Source: CAZGTQ01 sp964528575 (GTDB lineage: Bacteria; Planctomycetota; UBA1135; GCA-002686595). Taken from it: a stretch of 28,078 bases of DNA. Under the pieces are notes generated by a model, which ran no database searches, had not been told where the DNA came from, and was given only the letters and a program-made list of their open reading frames with translations. Location of the stretch: assembly GCA_964528575.1 (NCBI GenBank), contig CAZGTQ010000068.1:1-28078 (forward strand), given 5' to 3'. Positions 6,481 to 14,529 of this stretch are shown here, piece by piece; position 1 is the first letter of the stretch, and every line of letters begins with the position of its first letter. The translations under genes were made by a program, and so were the position numbers.

Positions 6481-9400
6481 ATGCGGGAGCGCGGTCGAGT
6501 TCGTCTGTTCGAGCGTTGGCGCCGGCGCGGGGACGCGGCGGCGCTGGGGCGTCTCTTCGACGAGACGGCGCCCGAGCTCGTGCGCGTTGCGATGGGGCTC
6601 GTGGCCGAGCCCGGCGACGCCGACGACCTCGTCCAGCAGACGTTCCTGACCGCCATCGAGCGGGCCGAGCGGTTCGACGCCGAACGGCGCGTGACGGCGT
6701 GGCTCGTCGGGATCCTCGTGCACCACGCGCACGAGGCCCGGCGCGGCCGGCGGCGCGCGCGCGAGGCGGAGCCGCGGGAGGGCGCGGAGGTGCCCGATCC
6801 GGCGCGGGATGCCGCGGCGGCGGAGCTGGGTGCCGAGCTCGAGCGCGCGCTCGCCGCGCTCTCGACCCAGCACCGCGACGTCGTCGAGCCGTACCTGCGC
6901 GAAGGGCGCCGGCCGGTCGAGCTCGCGCGCGAGCGCGGGCTCGCGCCCGGGACGGTGCGCATGCGGATCCACCGCGGTCTCGACGAGCTGCGCCGCGCCC
7001 TACCGCGCGGCCTAGCGCTCGGTGCGCTCGTCGCCGCGAGCGGCATCCGCCCCGGGTCGGGCCTCGCCGCCGTGCGCGCCGAGGTGCTGCGCCGCGCAGC
7101 GCCGCACGCCGCGACGCTCGCGGGCGCCGCCGCCGCATCGCACGCACCACTCTTGCTCGGAGGTCTCACCGTGACGAAGAAAGTCGCCGCCCTCGCCCTC
7201 GCGCTGGTCCTCGCCGCCGGCGCGCTCGCCGTGTCCCGCCTCGCCGCCGCGCCGCCCGTCGCCGACGGTCCGACCGTCGCCGCGACGCCCGCGACGCGCG
7301 CCGACGGCGCCGACCGCTCGCCGCTGCGCGCCCCGCAAGCGAGCGAGCAACCCGCGGTCGAGGAGCGGCGCGCGCTCGCGCCGCCGCCGGTCGCGTTCGC
7401 CGCCGATCCGCCGCCGGGCTGGAGGCGCGCGCTCGCCGGCGTGCGCGGCCGCCTCGTCGAGCACGGCGGCGCGCCCGCGGCCGGCGTCGAGGTCGCGCTC
7501 GTCGAGGCGCCCGATTCGGTCGTCGAGCCGCGCATCGATGCGCCGCTCGACGAGAGTGCGGGCGCGACGCGCTGGTTCGCCGACCGCGCCGTGACCGACG
7601 CGAGCGGCGCGTTCGAGCTCGTCGGCGCGCGGCCCGACGGACGCTGCGCGCTCGGTATCGACCTGGGCGGCGCACGGCCGAGCCTGCGCGCGCTCGACGT
7701 CGAGCTCCGCTCCGGCGAGGTCGCAGATCTCGGCACGCTGCGGCTCGGGCGCACGCGCGTCGTCGCGGGTGTCGTCGTCGACGACGCCGGCGCGCCGCTC
7801 GCCGGGGTGCGCGTGCGGCTCCTCCCGCTCGCGACGACGTCGCGCTGGCGCGCGCTCGCCGGCATCCGCGGCGACACGCCCGTGCGCGTGCACCAGGGCC
7901 CGCTCGCGCTCGTGTTCGACGCGCCGAAGTGGTTCGCCGACGCCGAGCCGCTGCTCCCGCTCGCCACGCTCGCGACCGACGCCGCGGGACGGTTCGCGTT
8001 CGAGCTCGCGCCGGAGGGGGCGGCGACGCTGCTCGCCGACGCGCCCGGCCGCGTCGCGGTCGACCTCGAGCTCGAGCCGGTCGGTGCCGTCGACGACGCG
8101 CGGCTCGTGCTGCCGCGCGGCCGCGCCGCGAGCGGGATCGTCGTCGATACGAGCGGCGCGCCCATCGCCGGAGCGGACGTCCGCGGCGGCGTGCGGCCGG
8201 CGAACGCGCGCGACCTGTGCGTCTTCGATGCGCGCGCGACCAGCGACGGCGCGGGGCGCTTCGAGGTCGCGGGCCTGCTCGAGGAGGGCGAGCTCGCCGT
8301 CGCGGCGCGCTCGCACGGCGGCGCGCGCTGGACCGTGCGCTCGTTCGACGCGGGCGAAGCGATCGTGCTCGAGCTGCCCGATGAGCTCCCGTTCGCCGTG
8401 CGCGTCGTCGACGCGGACGGAGCGCCCGTCGAGGCGGCCGAGGTCGTCCTCACGAGCTCCACGCCGCTGCCCGAAATGGGGTTCGAGTGGCTCCTGCGGC
8501 GCACCGACGTCGCGGCGCGCGCGCAGGCGGTCGGAGCCGGCCGTTACGAAGCGCGCGTCGCGCGCGGCTCCTACCGCGTGCTCGCGCGCGCGGCGGGCTT
8601 CGCCGATGCGACGCTCGACGTGCGCGTGCGGCAGGACGACGACGAGCACGAGCTCGTGATGCGCGCGCCGCGGGAGCTCGTCGTGCGCGTCGTCGACGCC
8701 GCGGACGAGCCGGTCGCCGACGCGCGCGTCGCGCTCGTGCTCGAAGAGCGGCCGACCGCGCTCGCGCGCGCCTGGACCGCCGCGGACGGCAGCGCACGGC
8801 TCGCGGTCGGCGCGATCCCAGAGGGCGCGCGCGTCGCGGTCGAGCACCCGCGCTTCGCGCCCGCGAGCGCGCCGGTCGCGGACGACGATGCGGCGGTCGA
8901 GGTCGCGCTCGCGCGCGGCGCGATCGTCACGTTCGAGCTGCGCCGCGAGGGCGGCGCGCCGCGCGCGGCCTACCACGTCGAGCTCGAGTCCGACGGAGCG
9001 CTGCGGCGCGTGCGCGCGGACGCGAACGGCGACGCGCGCTTCACGCGTCTCGTCCCGGGCGATTGGACGTACACGATCGGGCGCGACGTGACGGGCGGCG
9101 AGCTGATCCATTCGGTGCAGAGCATGTTCCGCGCGTTCCTCCAGGCCGGCCACCTCACCGTCGCCGCGGGTCAGGAGCTCGTCGTCCCGATCGAGGTCGA
9201 CCCGTTCTCCGACGTCACGCCGGGGACGGCGCGCGTCCTCGCGACGGTCACGCTCGACGGCGAGCCGCTGCGAGACGGATGGGCGCGGATGACGCTCGAG
9301 ACCGACGGCGCGGTCGAGCAACGCATCGGCTCGCTCGACCTCGGGCAGGTGCACTTCGAGAACCTGCCCGCCGCGCGCGCGACCGTCGCGGTCTACGATG

Positions 9401-10017
9401 CGAGCGGCGTACCGGCGGTGGGCATGTCGAAGCTCGGCGACGAGACGATCGAGCTCGCCGACGGCGAGACGCGCGAGCTCGAGCTCGCCTTCCACTCGCT
9501 GCCGCTCGTCGTGCGCGTGCGCACCGCGCAAGGCGCTCCGGCGGACGCCGCGATCGTCCAAGTCCGCGGCACCGACGCGAGCACGATCGACGTCTCGAGG
9601 TACGCGTGGGCGGACGCGGACGGGGTCGCGCGGCCCTCGACGACGCTGCGCGGGGAATACCGCGTGCTCGCGCTGCACGAGAGGGGCTGGGCGCAGGCGG
9701 ACGTGACGCTGGGAGCGGAGGGCGCGGAGGTCGAGCTCCAGCTCGTTGCCGGCGCGTCGCTCGCGGGAACGATCGCCTGCGACGACGCTGGGAAACTGCC
9801 GCGCTTCCTGCGCCTGGTCCGCCACGAGCCGTCGCTCGTCGAGCACGTCGTTCCGATCGACCTGCGCGGCGGACCGGCCGAGCTGGCGCCGGTGAGCCTG
9901 CCGCCGGGGGCCTACGTGGCGGACCTCATCGCGTTGTTCGGCGGCTACGAGCCGCTCGAGCTGCAGGTGGAGCCGGGCATGGAGCCCGTCGCGCTGCTGT
10001 TCCGCGCGCGAGATTGA
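6481..10017 (+). CDS. ECF sigma factor fused to a transmembrane segment and carboxypeptidase-regulatory-like repeats
   Basis: A 1178-residue fusion. Residues 21-88 are sigma-70 region 2 (DADDLVQQTFLTAI, then VTAWLVGILVHH). Residues 127-174 are region 4 (LSTQHRDVVEPYL, LAPGTVRMRIHRGLDELRR). A hydrophobic Ala-rich linker leads to one membrane segment at 235-255 (VAALALALVLAAGALAV). From residue about 318 to the end are repeated beta-sandwich domains of the carboxypeptidase-regulatory/CNA-B kind, with recurring GVVVDDAGAPLAGVRVRL, GIVVDTSGAPIAGADV and VRVVDADGAPVEAAEVVL. This implies cytoplasmic promoter recognition tethered to an outside sensing part, with no separate anti-sigma gene beside it. 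An internal Shine-Dalgarno/GTG at 7159-7173 may start a second product. There are no in-frame stops and composition is uniform. Confidence 0.88.
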   Translation: MRERGRVRLFERWRRRGDAAALGRLFDETAPELVRVAMGLVAEPGDADDLVQQTFLTAIERAERFDAERRVTAWLVGILVHHAHEARRGRRRAREAEPREGAEVPDPARDAAAAELGAELERALAALSTQHRDVVEPYLREGRRPVELARERGLAPGTVRMRIHRGLDELRRALPRGLALGALVAASGIRPGSGLAAVRAEVLRRAAPHAATLAGAAAASHAPLLLGGLTVTKKVAALALALVLAAGALAVSRLAAAPPVADGPTVAATPATRADGADRSPLRAPQASEQPAVEERRALAPPPVAFAADPPPGWRRALAGVRGRLVEHGGAPAAGVEVALVEAPDSVVEPRIDAPLDESAGATRWFADRAVTDASGAFELVGARPDGRCALGIDLGGARPSLRALDVELRSGEVADLGTLRLGRTRVVAGVVVDDAGAPLAGVRVRLLPLATTSRWRALAGIRGDTPVRVHQGPLALVFDAPKWFADAEPLLPLATLATDAAGRFAFELAPEGAATLLADAPGRVAVDLELEPVGAVDDARLVLPRGRAASGIVVDTSGAPIAGADVRGGVRPANARDLCVFDARATSDGAGRFEVAGLLEEGELAVAARSHGGARWTVRSFDAGEAIVLELPDELPFAVRVVDADGAPVEAAEVVLTSSTPLPEMGFEWLLRRTDVAARAQAVGAGRYEARVARGSYRVLARAAGFADATLDVRVRQDDDEHELVMRAPRELVVRVVDAADEPVADARVALVLEERPTALARAWTAADGSARLAVGAIPEGARVAVEHPRFAPASAPVADDDAAVEVALARGAIVTFELRREGGAPRAAYHVELESDGALRRVRADANGDARFTRLVPGDWTYTIGRDVTGGELIHSVQSMFRAFLQAGHLTVAAGQELVVPIEVDPFSDVTPGTARVLATVTLDGEPLRDGWARMTLETDGAVEQRIGSLDLGQVHFENLPAARATVAVYDASGVPAVGMSKLGDETIELADGETRELELAFHSLPLVVRVRTAQGAPADAAIVQVRGTDASTIDVSRYAWADADGVARPSTTLRGEYRVLALHERGWAQADVTLGAEGAEVELQLVAGASLAGTIACDDAGKLPRFLRLVRHEPSLVEHVVPIDLRGGPAELAPVSLPPGAYVADLIALFGGYEPLELQVEPGMEPVALLFRARD
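7159..7173 (+). promoter_or_regulatory. Internal ribosome binding site and GTG inside the sigma fusion
   Basis: GGAGGT (7159-7164) is followed after 6 nt by in-frame GTG 7171 (codon 231). The product from here would begin MTKKVAALALALVLAAGALA, which is a textbook signal peptide with a basic start, hydrophobic core and following Ala-rich cleavage region. The two glycines of the fusion at this spot are coded GGA and GGT, whereas GGC and GGG dominate the gene. Either two products are made, or this is the scar of two ancestral genes joined in frame. Confidence 0.5.
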
Positions 10018-10068
10018 GGCCGGAGCTCGTACGCCGCGCTGTTCGTCGCACGGATGGAGCAGCGCCGG

Positions 10069-10078
10069 CTGCCGGCAG
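10069..10078. repeat. Perfect 10-bp palindrome in a convergent gap
   Basis: CTGCCGGCAG is a perfect palindrome in the 69-bp gap (10018-10086) between the converging sigma-fusion and VOC genes. It sits within GC-rich repeats of GCCGGC and GGCGGC and could contribute to a terminator stem. No T-run follows on either strand, so a classical intrinsic terminator is not supported. Confidence 0.2.
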
Positions 10079-10086
10079 GCGGCGGC

Positions 10087-10476
10087 TCAGCAGCGCTGCT
10101 CGCCGTCCTTCCAGATCCCGAACACGTTGCCGTCGGGATCGGCGATCAGGCTGAGCCAGCCGACACCCTGGACCTCCTGCTTCGGCAGGAGGACCTTGCC
10201 CCCGTGCTCCTCGACCTGCGCGACGATCGGCTCGATCTCGTCGACGGCGACGTAGTTGATCGTCTGGCGCGGCATGCCCTGCGGCGGGTTCCAGATCCCG
10301 CCGCCGATGCCGCCTTGGCCGGTGAAATAGAGCGTGTAGGTGCCCTCTCCCATCGGCACGTCTTGGAACTTCCAGCCGAACAGGCCGCCGTAGAAGCGCT
10401 TGGACGCCTCGTTGTCCGTCGACGGGATCTCGACGTGACACCACATGCCTTGCTGGATCGTCGGAGCTTCGGCCAT
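10087..10476 (-). CDS. VOC-superfamily (glyoxalase/bleomycin-resistance fold) protein
   Basis: A 129-residue protein of the vicinal-oxygen-chelate superfamily. It has WCHVEIPSTDNEASKRFYGG followed by LFGWKFQDVPMGEGTYTLYF in the first babbb unit and INYVAVDEIEPIV with LIADPDGNVFGIWKDG in the second. The metal-ligand positions can be seen as His14 in the first strand and candidate acidic residues in the second half. The family includes glyoxalase-like, dioxygenase-like and antibiotic-binding proteins, so the substrate is open. The start ATG at 10476 is supported by AGGAG about 9 nt upstream. It is transcribed away from the lipoprotein gene across a 96-bp gap. Confidence 0.9.
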   Translation of the reverse strand: MAEAPTIQQGMWCHVEIPSTDNEASKRFYGGLFGWKFQDVPMGEGTYTLYFTGQGGIGGGIWNPPQGMPRQTINYVAVDEIEPIVAQVEEHGGKVLLPKQEVQGVGWLSLIADPDGNVFGIWKDGEQRC

Positions 10477-10494
10477 ACGAGTATTCTCCTCTTG

Positions 10495-10520
10495 GCGTGT
10501 CGGTTGGCTTCGCGTGTCGG
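10495..10520. repeat. 9-bp direct repeat in the VOC gene leader
   Basis: GCGTGTCGG occurs at 10495-10503 and again at 10512-10520, offset by 17 bp. The pair lies between the candidate -10 at 10530-10535 and the VOC start codon. It could be a tandem regulator site or chance. Confidence 0.25.
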
Positions 10521-10529
10521 GCCGCGGCG

Positions 10530-10535
10530 ATTGTA
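10530..10535 (-). promoter_or_regulatory. Candidate -10 element for the VOC gene
   Basis: The minus strand reads TACAAT here, close to the TATAAT consensus, about 54 bp before the VOC start codon. I see no convincing -35 hexamer upstream. It would give a leader of about 47 nt that includes the Shine-Dalgarno site and the 9-bp direct repeat. Confidence 0.3.
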
Positions 10536-10560
10536 GCGGGCGCCGGCGAGCGCGCAGCGG

Positions 10561-10566
10561 TACGCT
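10561..10566 (+). promoter_or_regulatory. Candidate leaderless -10 element
   Basis: TACGCT lies 6 nt before the GTG at 10573. No Shine-Dalgarno sequence separates them. The hexamer is identical to the one before the DUF4003-like gene and supports GTG 10573 as the true start. Confidence 0.4.
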
Positions 10567-10572
10567 CGGCCG

Positions 10573-11124
10573 GTGCGGAACGTATTGTGCATCGCGGCGC
10601 TGGCTCTCGCCCCGCTCGGCTGCCGCGCGACGCCGGGCGCGCCGCACGCACGTGCGGACGATGCGCGTACGGTGGACGCGGAGCTCGCGGCGAGCGTCGA
10701 CGCGCTCTACCGCTCGTTCTGCTGGGACGCGGGCGGCGAGCCGGATTGGGCGGCGATGCGCGCGCTCTTCGCCGACGGCGCGGCGTTCGTCGCTCCCGGC
10801 GCGTCGAACGCCGTCGACGCGGACGCGTTCCTCGCGGACTTCGCGGCCTTCGCGGCGACGGAGCCGTTCGCGAGCTCCGGGTTCCACGAGCGCATCACGC
10901 ACGCGCGCCTCGACGCGTTCGGCGGCGTGGCGCACGCGTACGTCGTCTTCGAGGGCTTCGTGCCGGGCGAGGACGAGCCGCGCTCGCGCGGGCTCGACAG
11001 CATCCAGCTCGTGCGCGACGGCGAGCGCTGGCTCGTCGTCTCGTTCACTACGCAGTACGAGACGCGCGACGAGCGGCTGCCGCGCCGCTTCCTCGCCGAG
11101 CCGTGGCGCGGCTCGAGCCGCTGA
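10573..11124 (+). CDS. Lipoprotein with SnoaL/NTF2-like domain
   Basis: A 183-residue exported protein. The N-terminus MRNVLCIAALALAPLGC is a lipoprotein signal peptide with lipobox APLGC, giving a lipidated Cys17. The rest resembles the SnoaL/NTF2-like cone fold: an initial helix ASVDALYRSFCWD, then WAAMRALFADGAAFVAPG, DADAFLADFAAF, VAHAYVVFEGF and a final strand pair around LVRDGERWLVVSFTTQY. NTF2-like folds serve as small-molecule binders or enzymes, so no reaction is assigned. The GTG start follows a -10-like TACGCT by 6 nt. The gene ends 9 bp before the convergent hydrolase gene ends. Confidence 0.8.
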   Translation: MRNVLCIAALALAPLGCRATPGAPHARADDARTVDAELAASVDALYRSFCWDAGGEPDWAAMRALFADGAAFVAPGASNAVDADAFLADFAAFAATEPFASSGFHERITHARLDAFGGVAHAYVVFEGFVPGEDEPRSRGLDSIQLVRDGERWLVVSFTTQYETRDERLPRRFLAEPWRGSSR

Positions 11125-11133
11125 CGCGCCGAC

Positions 11134-11901
11134 TCAGATCGCCGACAGGATGAAGTCGCCGACCTCGGCCATGTCCAGCGTCGGCGAGCCGAGGGTGATC
11201 TGGTTCTCGACGCCCATCCGGTCGAGCATCAACTGCAGCTCGAGGCCGAAGTACGGGTCGTGCGGGTTCGACAGCGGCGGCATGCCCGGCGCCGGGAGGT
11301 CGTACCAGATGTAGGTCTTCGGCGGCGGGTCGCCCCACGCTTGCTCGAGGTGCCACATGCCCGACGCCCGCTCGAGCGCGCTCGGGAAGGTGGAGTTGTT
11401 CACGTGCGCCCACGCCGGATCGGCGCCGGGCGCGAGCAGGCGCCAGTCGGTCATGCCCTGCAGGTCGATGACGAAGTCGACCTGCGGCGTCTGATACCAG
11501 GAGGGCGGCGCGAACACGACGCTCGTCGCGAGCATCGCTCCGTAGCTCTTGCCCATCGTCCCCAGCTTGGCCTTGCCCAGGCCGTAGGCCGCACGGTTCG
11601 CGTCGAGGAAGCGCAGGCAGCCGGCGACGTCCCGCTGCGGGACGGGGAACACGCCGCCTTCGGTGTCGTAGCCCGCGTAGTCGCACGAGACGATCGCGAT
11701 CCGGCGGTCGAGCAGCGCTTGGTACGCGAGCGGGTCGATGTTCTCGTCCCCCGAGGCGGTCCCGCCCCCACGCACGACGAGCGCCACGGCCACCGGGTCG
11801 GTCGGCACGTAAGCGTCGAACTCCTGCCAGGGGCTGGGGCCGTAGGATTGATCGAGGAACGTCGACGTCGTCAGCGTCCCCGCGAGGATCAGAGCGAGCA
11901 T
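11134..11901 (-). CDS. Alpha/beta hydrolase (putative esterase)
   Basis: A 255-residue alpha/beta hydrolase. The nucleophile elbow is GTMGKSYGAM with Ser119. The strand before the oxyanion loop is VALVVRGGGTAS (near residue 40-50), and RRIAIVSCDYAGYDTEGG is typical of the fold. A short hydrophobic N-terminus (MLALILAGTLTTSTF) could be a brief signal peptide. The usual late catalytic His is hard to place: the visible candidate is NPHDPYFG (His214), and the last 25 residues contain none. The enzyme may be atypical. ATG 11901 is preceded by AGGAAAAAGAG, a weak ribosome site. It is downstream of, and on the same strand as, the glycine-rich secreted protein after a 116-bp gap. Confidence 0.8.
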   Translation of the reverse strand: MLALILAGTLTTSTFLDQSYGPSPWQEFDAYVPTDPVAVALVVRGGGTASGDENIDPLAYQALLDRRIAIVSCDYAGYDTEGGVFPVPQRDVAGCLRFLDANRAAYGLGKAKLGTMGKSYGAMLATSVVFAPPSWYQTPQVDFVIDLQGMTDWRLLAPGADPAWAHVNNSTFPSALERASGMWHLEQAWGDPPPKTYIWYDLPAPGMPPLSNPHDPYFGLELQLMLDRMGVENQITLGSPTLDMAEVGDFILSAI

Positions 11902-12017
11902 GGGCTCTTTTTCCTGCGTGTGGATGGGGCGAACGGAGCGGCGGCCGGCCGCGCGGACGTTCGTATCCTGACACGGATCGCGCAACCCGTCCGGGCCGGA
12001 GCGGCTTCTTTGCGGAC

Positions 12018-13298
12018 TCAGTACCCCGCGCCGAGCAGCACGGTCGTCGACGCGGGCGTGAGCCGCGCGGGCCCCGTCGAACCGGCGATCGCCGCTTGTC
12101 CGTGAACGAGGACCGACTGGACGCCCGGCGGGAGGCCCGCGTACCCGAAGGTGACGCTGAGCGTGCCTCCGGGCTGGACGGTGCTGAGCGGGAGCGCGGC
12201 GAGCGGCCCGGCGAGCAACAGGACGTTCGACCAGAGCGGCACGTAGTCGAAGCCGGTGTCGAACGCGAAGGCCACGACCGCGAGCTCGCCCTCGACGGCT
12301 TCGACCGTCACCGCGACCGGCGTCGACGGACGCAGAGGCGCGGTCATCGTGAAGCCCGCCGCGGGACCGGCGAGCGGCGTGAGGGTTCCGCCGGTCTGGA
12401 CCAAGCCGGCGCCGGGCGGGCCGTTGGGGCAGCCGTACGCCGCGATCCCGAAGCCGCCCGGTCCGCCGACGAGGGTGACGTCGACGGTGGCGAGCTCGCC
12501 GCCGAGCAGCTGCGCGCCGGCGCCGCCGGCCCCGCCCGAGCCGCAGCCCTTCCACTCCCACGCGCTCCCGCCCGAGCCGCCGCGGCCGCCGTTGAACGTC
12601 GACGCGGATGCGACGGTGAGACCGGACACGAAGCGCGCTCCCGCTCCACCGAACGAGCCGGAGAGCGCGAAGCCGCTCGAGTCGCTGCCGCCCTCGCCCC
12701 CGGTAACGACCGTGCCGGTGACGACGACGTTGGACGCGAGCACGAGCAGACCGACTCCGCCCGGGCCCTGCGCGCCGACGAGCACGTCCGAGACGTCCGC
12801 GCCGTCGCCGGCGGTCAGCACGCACCGAGCGAACGAGACGTCGGAGCTCTGCTCGACGTACGCGCCGTTCGCGCCGGGCGACACGAGGTACTGGTTGCCG
12901 TCCGCGCCGACGAACGTGCAGTCCTCGATCCGCACCGGGCCGGCGTTGCCTTCGACGACGATGCCCGCGCCCGAGGCCACCGGGACGAGGCCGGTCGCGA
13001 GCCCGCGGAGCACGGCTCTCTGCGACGCGCCGAGGTTGCGCACGACGACGGTGCCGTCGATCGCGGGCGCGGCCCCGGTGTCGGCGAACACCGCGAGCCC
13101 TTTCGCCTCGAGCGTGAATCCGGAGTAGCTGCCGTCGCGCACGACGAGCACGTCTCCGTCGCTCGCGGCCGCGACCGCCGCCGGCAGGTCGGTGAAACCG
13201 ACCCCGGGCCCCCCGTCGTCGTCGACGACGAGCACGCTCCCCTGGGCCGCGACGGACGAAACGAGACAGAGGGCGCCGGCGAGACGGAACGGTCCCAT
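12018..13298 (-). CDS. Secreted glycine-rich protein, probably right-handed beta-helix
   Basis: A 426-residue exported protein. Residues 1-18 form a signal peptide ending VSSVAA-QG. Then comes SVLVVDDDGGPGVGFTDL and AAASDGDVLVVRDGSYSGFT, the start seen in planctomycetal beta-helix proteins that list calculated risks or repeats. Repeated short strands (GIVVEGNAGPVRIEDCTFVG, NVVVTGTVVTGGEGG) indicate a parallel beta-helix of the pectate-lyase type. Residues about 200-290 are extremely Gly/Ala-rich. The last 100 residues (SNVLLLAGPLAALPLSTV, FGYAGLPPGVQSVLVHGQ) form a separate beta-domain. No catalytic residues are evident, so a surface or structural role is more likely than an enzyme. ATG 13298 has GGAG 7 nt upstream. 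Confidence 0.82.
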   Translation of the reverse strand: MGPFRLAGALCLVSSVAAQGSVLVVDDDGGPGVGFTDLPAAVAAASDGDVLVVRDGSYSGFTLEAKGLAVFADTGAAPAIDGTVVVRNLGASQRAVLRGLATGLVPVASGAGIVVEGNAGPVRIEDCTFVGADGNQYLVSPGANGAYVEQSSDVSFARCVLTAGDGADVSDVLVGAQGPGGVGLLVLASNVVVTGTVVTGGEGGSDSSGFALSGSFGGAGARFVSGLTVASASTFNGGRGGSGGSAWEWKGCGSGGAGGAGAQLLGGELATVDVTLVGGPGGFGIAAYGCPNGPPGAGLVQTGGTLTPLAGPAAGFTMTAPLRPSTPVAVTVEAVEGELAVVAFAFDTGFDYVPLWSNVLLLAGPLAALPLSTVQPGGTLSVTFGYAGLPPGVQSVLVHGQAAIAGSTGPARLTPASTTVLLGAGY

Positions 13299-13353
13299 GG
13301 TCGACTCCGGTCGTAGGCCGCACCGGCCCGGGGGGCGAGCCCGGCGCGGCGAG

Positions 13354-13372
13354 TTCTCGAACCCCGAGAATA
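13354..13372 (-). promoter_or_regulatory. Candidate promoter with overlapping inverted repeat
   Basis: TTCTCG-AACCC-CGAGAA (13354-13370) is a perfect 6-bp inverted repeat with a 5-nt spacer. On the minus strand it overlaps a -10-like TATTCT (13372-13367) preceded by TG, an extended -10 form. The start codon of the secreted protein lies about 70 bp downstream. This fits a promoter with an operator over the -10, but no clear -35 is visible. Confidence 0.3.
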
Positions 13373-13425
13373 CACCGACTCGACGTTTGTGGCATGCGGA
13401 GCGACGCGCGGCCGCGGGGCACGCG

Positions 13426-14503
13426 CTACAGCACCCGCCACCAGGGAGCGGCGAGCACGTCGTCTGCGAGCCACGTCGTCTCCGTGCCGGCGTGCAGGAG
13501 CAGGCCGGCGCGGCTCGCGCTCGGGTACTCGGAGCGGAACGTCTGCAGCGAACGCGCGTCGGAGAGCCGCGCTCGCGAGGTGGCCTTCACCTCGATCGGC
13601 AAGAGCTCGCCGCGCCACTCGACGACGAAATCGACTTCCTCGCCCCCGCTCGTGCGCCAGTAGAGCAGCTCCGGGCGGTCGACGAGAGACCCGCGCCAGG
13701 CGAGCATGTCCGCCAGCACGAGGTTCTCGAGGTGAGCCCCGCGCGGCTCGGTCTCGCCGGCGAGGTGCAGCGCGAGCGCGGTGTCGCTCCAGTACAGCTT
13801 CGGCGTCTTGATCAGGCGCTTCGTCCGGTTCACGGCGTACGCGGGCACGCGCACGAGTTGGTAGGACACCTCGAGGAGATCGAGGTGGCGGTGCACGGTG
13901 GCTTGCGAGAGCCCGACGTCGCGCCCGAGCTCCGTCTGGTTGACGAGGCTGCCGATGCGCAGACAGGCAGCGCGCATCAGCCGCCGGAAGTCGACGATCG
14001 ACGCGACGGCCGACAAGTCGCGCAGGTCTCGTTCGAGGTACGTCTGTGCGTAGCCCGCGAGCCAGAGCGAGCGCGCCTCGTCGTCCTGGAGCTCGTGCGC
14101 GGGCGTCGGATAGCCGCCACGCCGCACCGCCTCGCGCCAATCGTCCTCGAGCGTCTCCTCGCCGCGTCGACCGCCCGGGCTCGCGCCGTTCGTCGACGGC
14201 CCGCTCGACCGCGAGGAGCAGCTCCGGCGAACGCTGGACCTCGTCCAACGTCAGCCGCCGCGCCGACCGCACGAGCGCGTCGGGCTCCTCCGTCGCACGC
14301 GCGAGGATCTCGAGGTCATCGAGCGTGCGATAGGCGCGCAACTCGGGCTCGTCGAGATGCGTCGCGAGCGTGCTCTTCCCCGTCTGGCGCGCGCCGGTCA
14401 CGACGGTCACGGGCGCCGACCGCAGCGCCGCCGCCAGGGGCGCCGCCACAAGTCGCTGCAGGCAGCCGTCTTGCACGTCCATCGGCGCCTGAATGACATT
14501 CAT
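13426..14503 (-). pseudogene. Broken DUF4143-type AAA ATPase
   Basis: The N-terminal part is read from ATG 14503: TVVTGARQTGKST is the Walker A loop and LTLDEVQRSPELLLAVERAV is Walker B. After VDERREPGR, near 14160-14180, similarity jumps to another frame, where EETLEDDWREAVRRGGYP leads into the DUF4143 part: WLAGYAQTYLERDLRDL, a winged helix (LGRDVGLSQATVHRHLDLLE) and the nuclease-like VDFVVEWRGELLPIEVKAT. The expected sensor-1 stretch (LLTGSAN-like) and its surroundings, perhaps 50-80 residues, are missing. A deletion plus frameshift explains this. The C-terminal part could still be made alone from ATG 14127 (233 residues). A sequencing gap is the alternative. Confidence 0.82.
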
Positions 14504-14506
14504 TCA
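14490..14506. promoter_or_regulatory. Inverted repeat over the start codon of the broken ATPase gene
   Basis: TGAATGA-CAT-TCATTCA is a perfect 7-bp inverted repeat with a 3-nt spacer. It is AT-rich in a GC-rich window and covers the minus-strand ATG at 14503. It could be an operator blocking its own gene. A chance result of repeated ATG/CAT triplets is possible. Confidence 0.35.
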
Positions 14507-14529
14507 CGGGGCGAATGATCTGCAAAGAC

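Noticed and set aside
3299..7150. Open frame of 1283 codons on the minus strand.
   Set aside because: Its composition is Arg/Ala-rich nonsense, antisense to the ligase, DUF4003-like and sigma genes, which have clear family motifs.
7012..9846. Open frame of 944 codons antisense to the sigma fusion.
   Set aside because: It is a shadow frame with no motif and extreme Arg/Glu bias, opposite a coherent domain series.
12815..14503. Open frame of 562 codons on the minus strand.
   Set aside because: Only its first about 115 codons resemble a protein (ATPase N-terminus). The rest is a frame kept open by high GC and overlaps the true secreted-protein gene.
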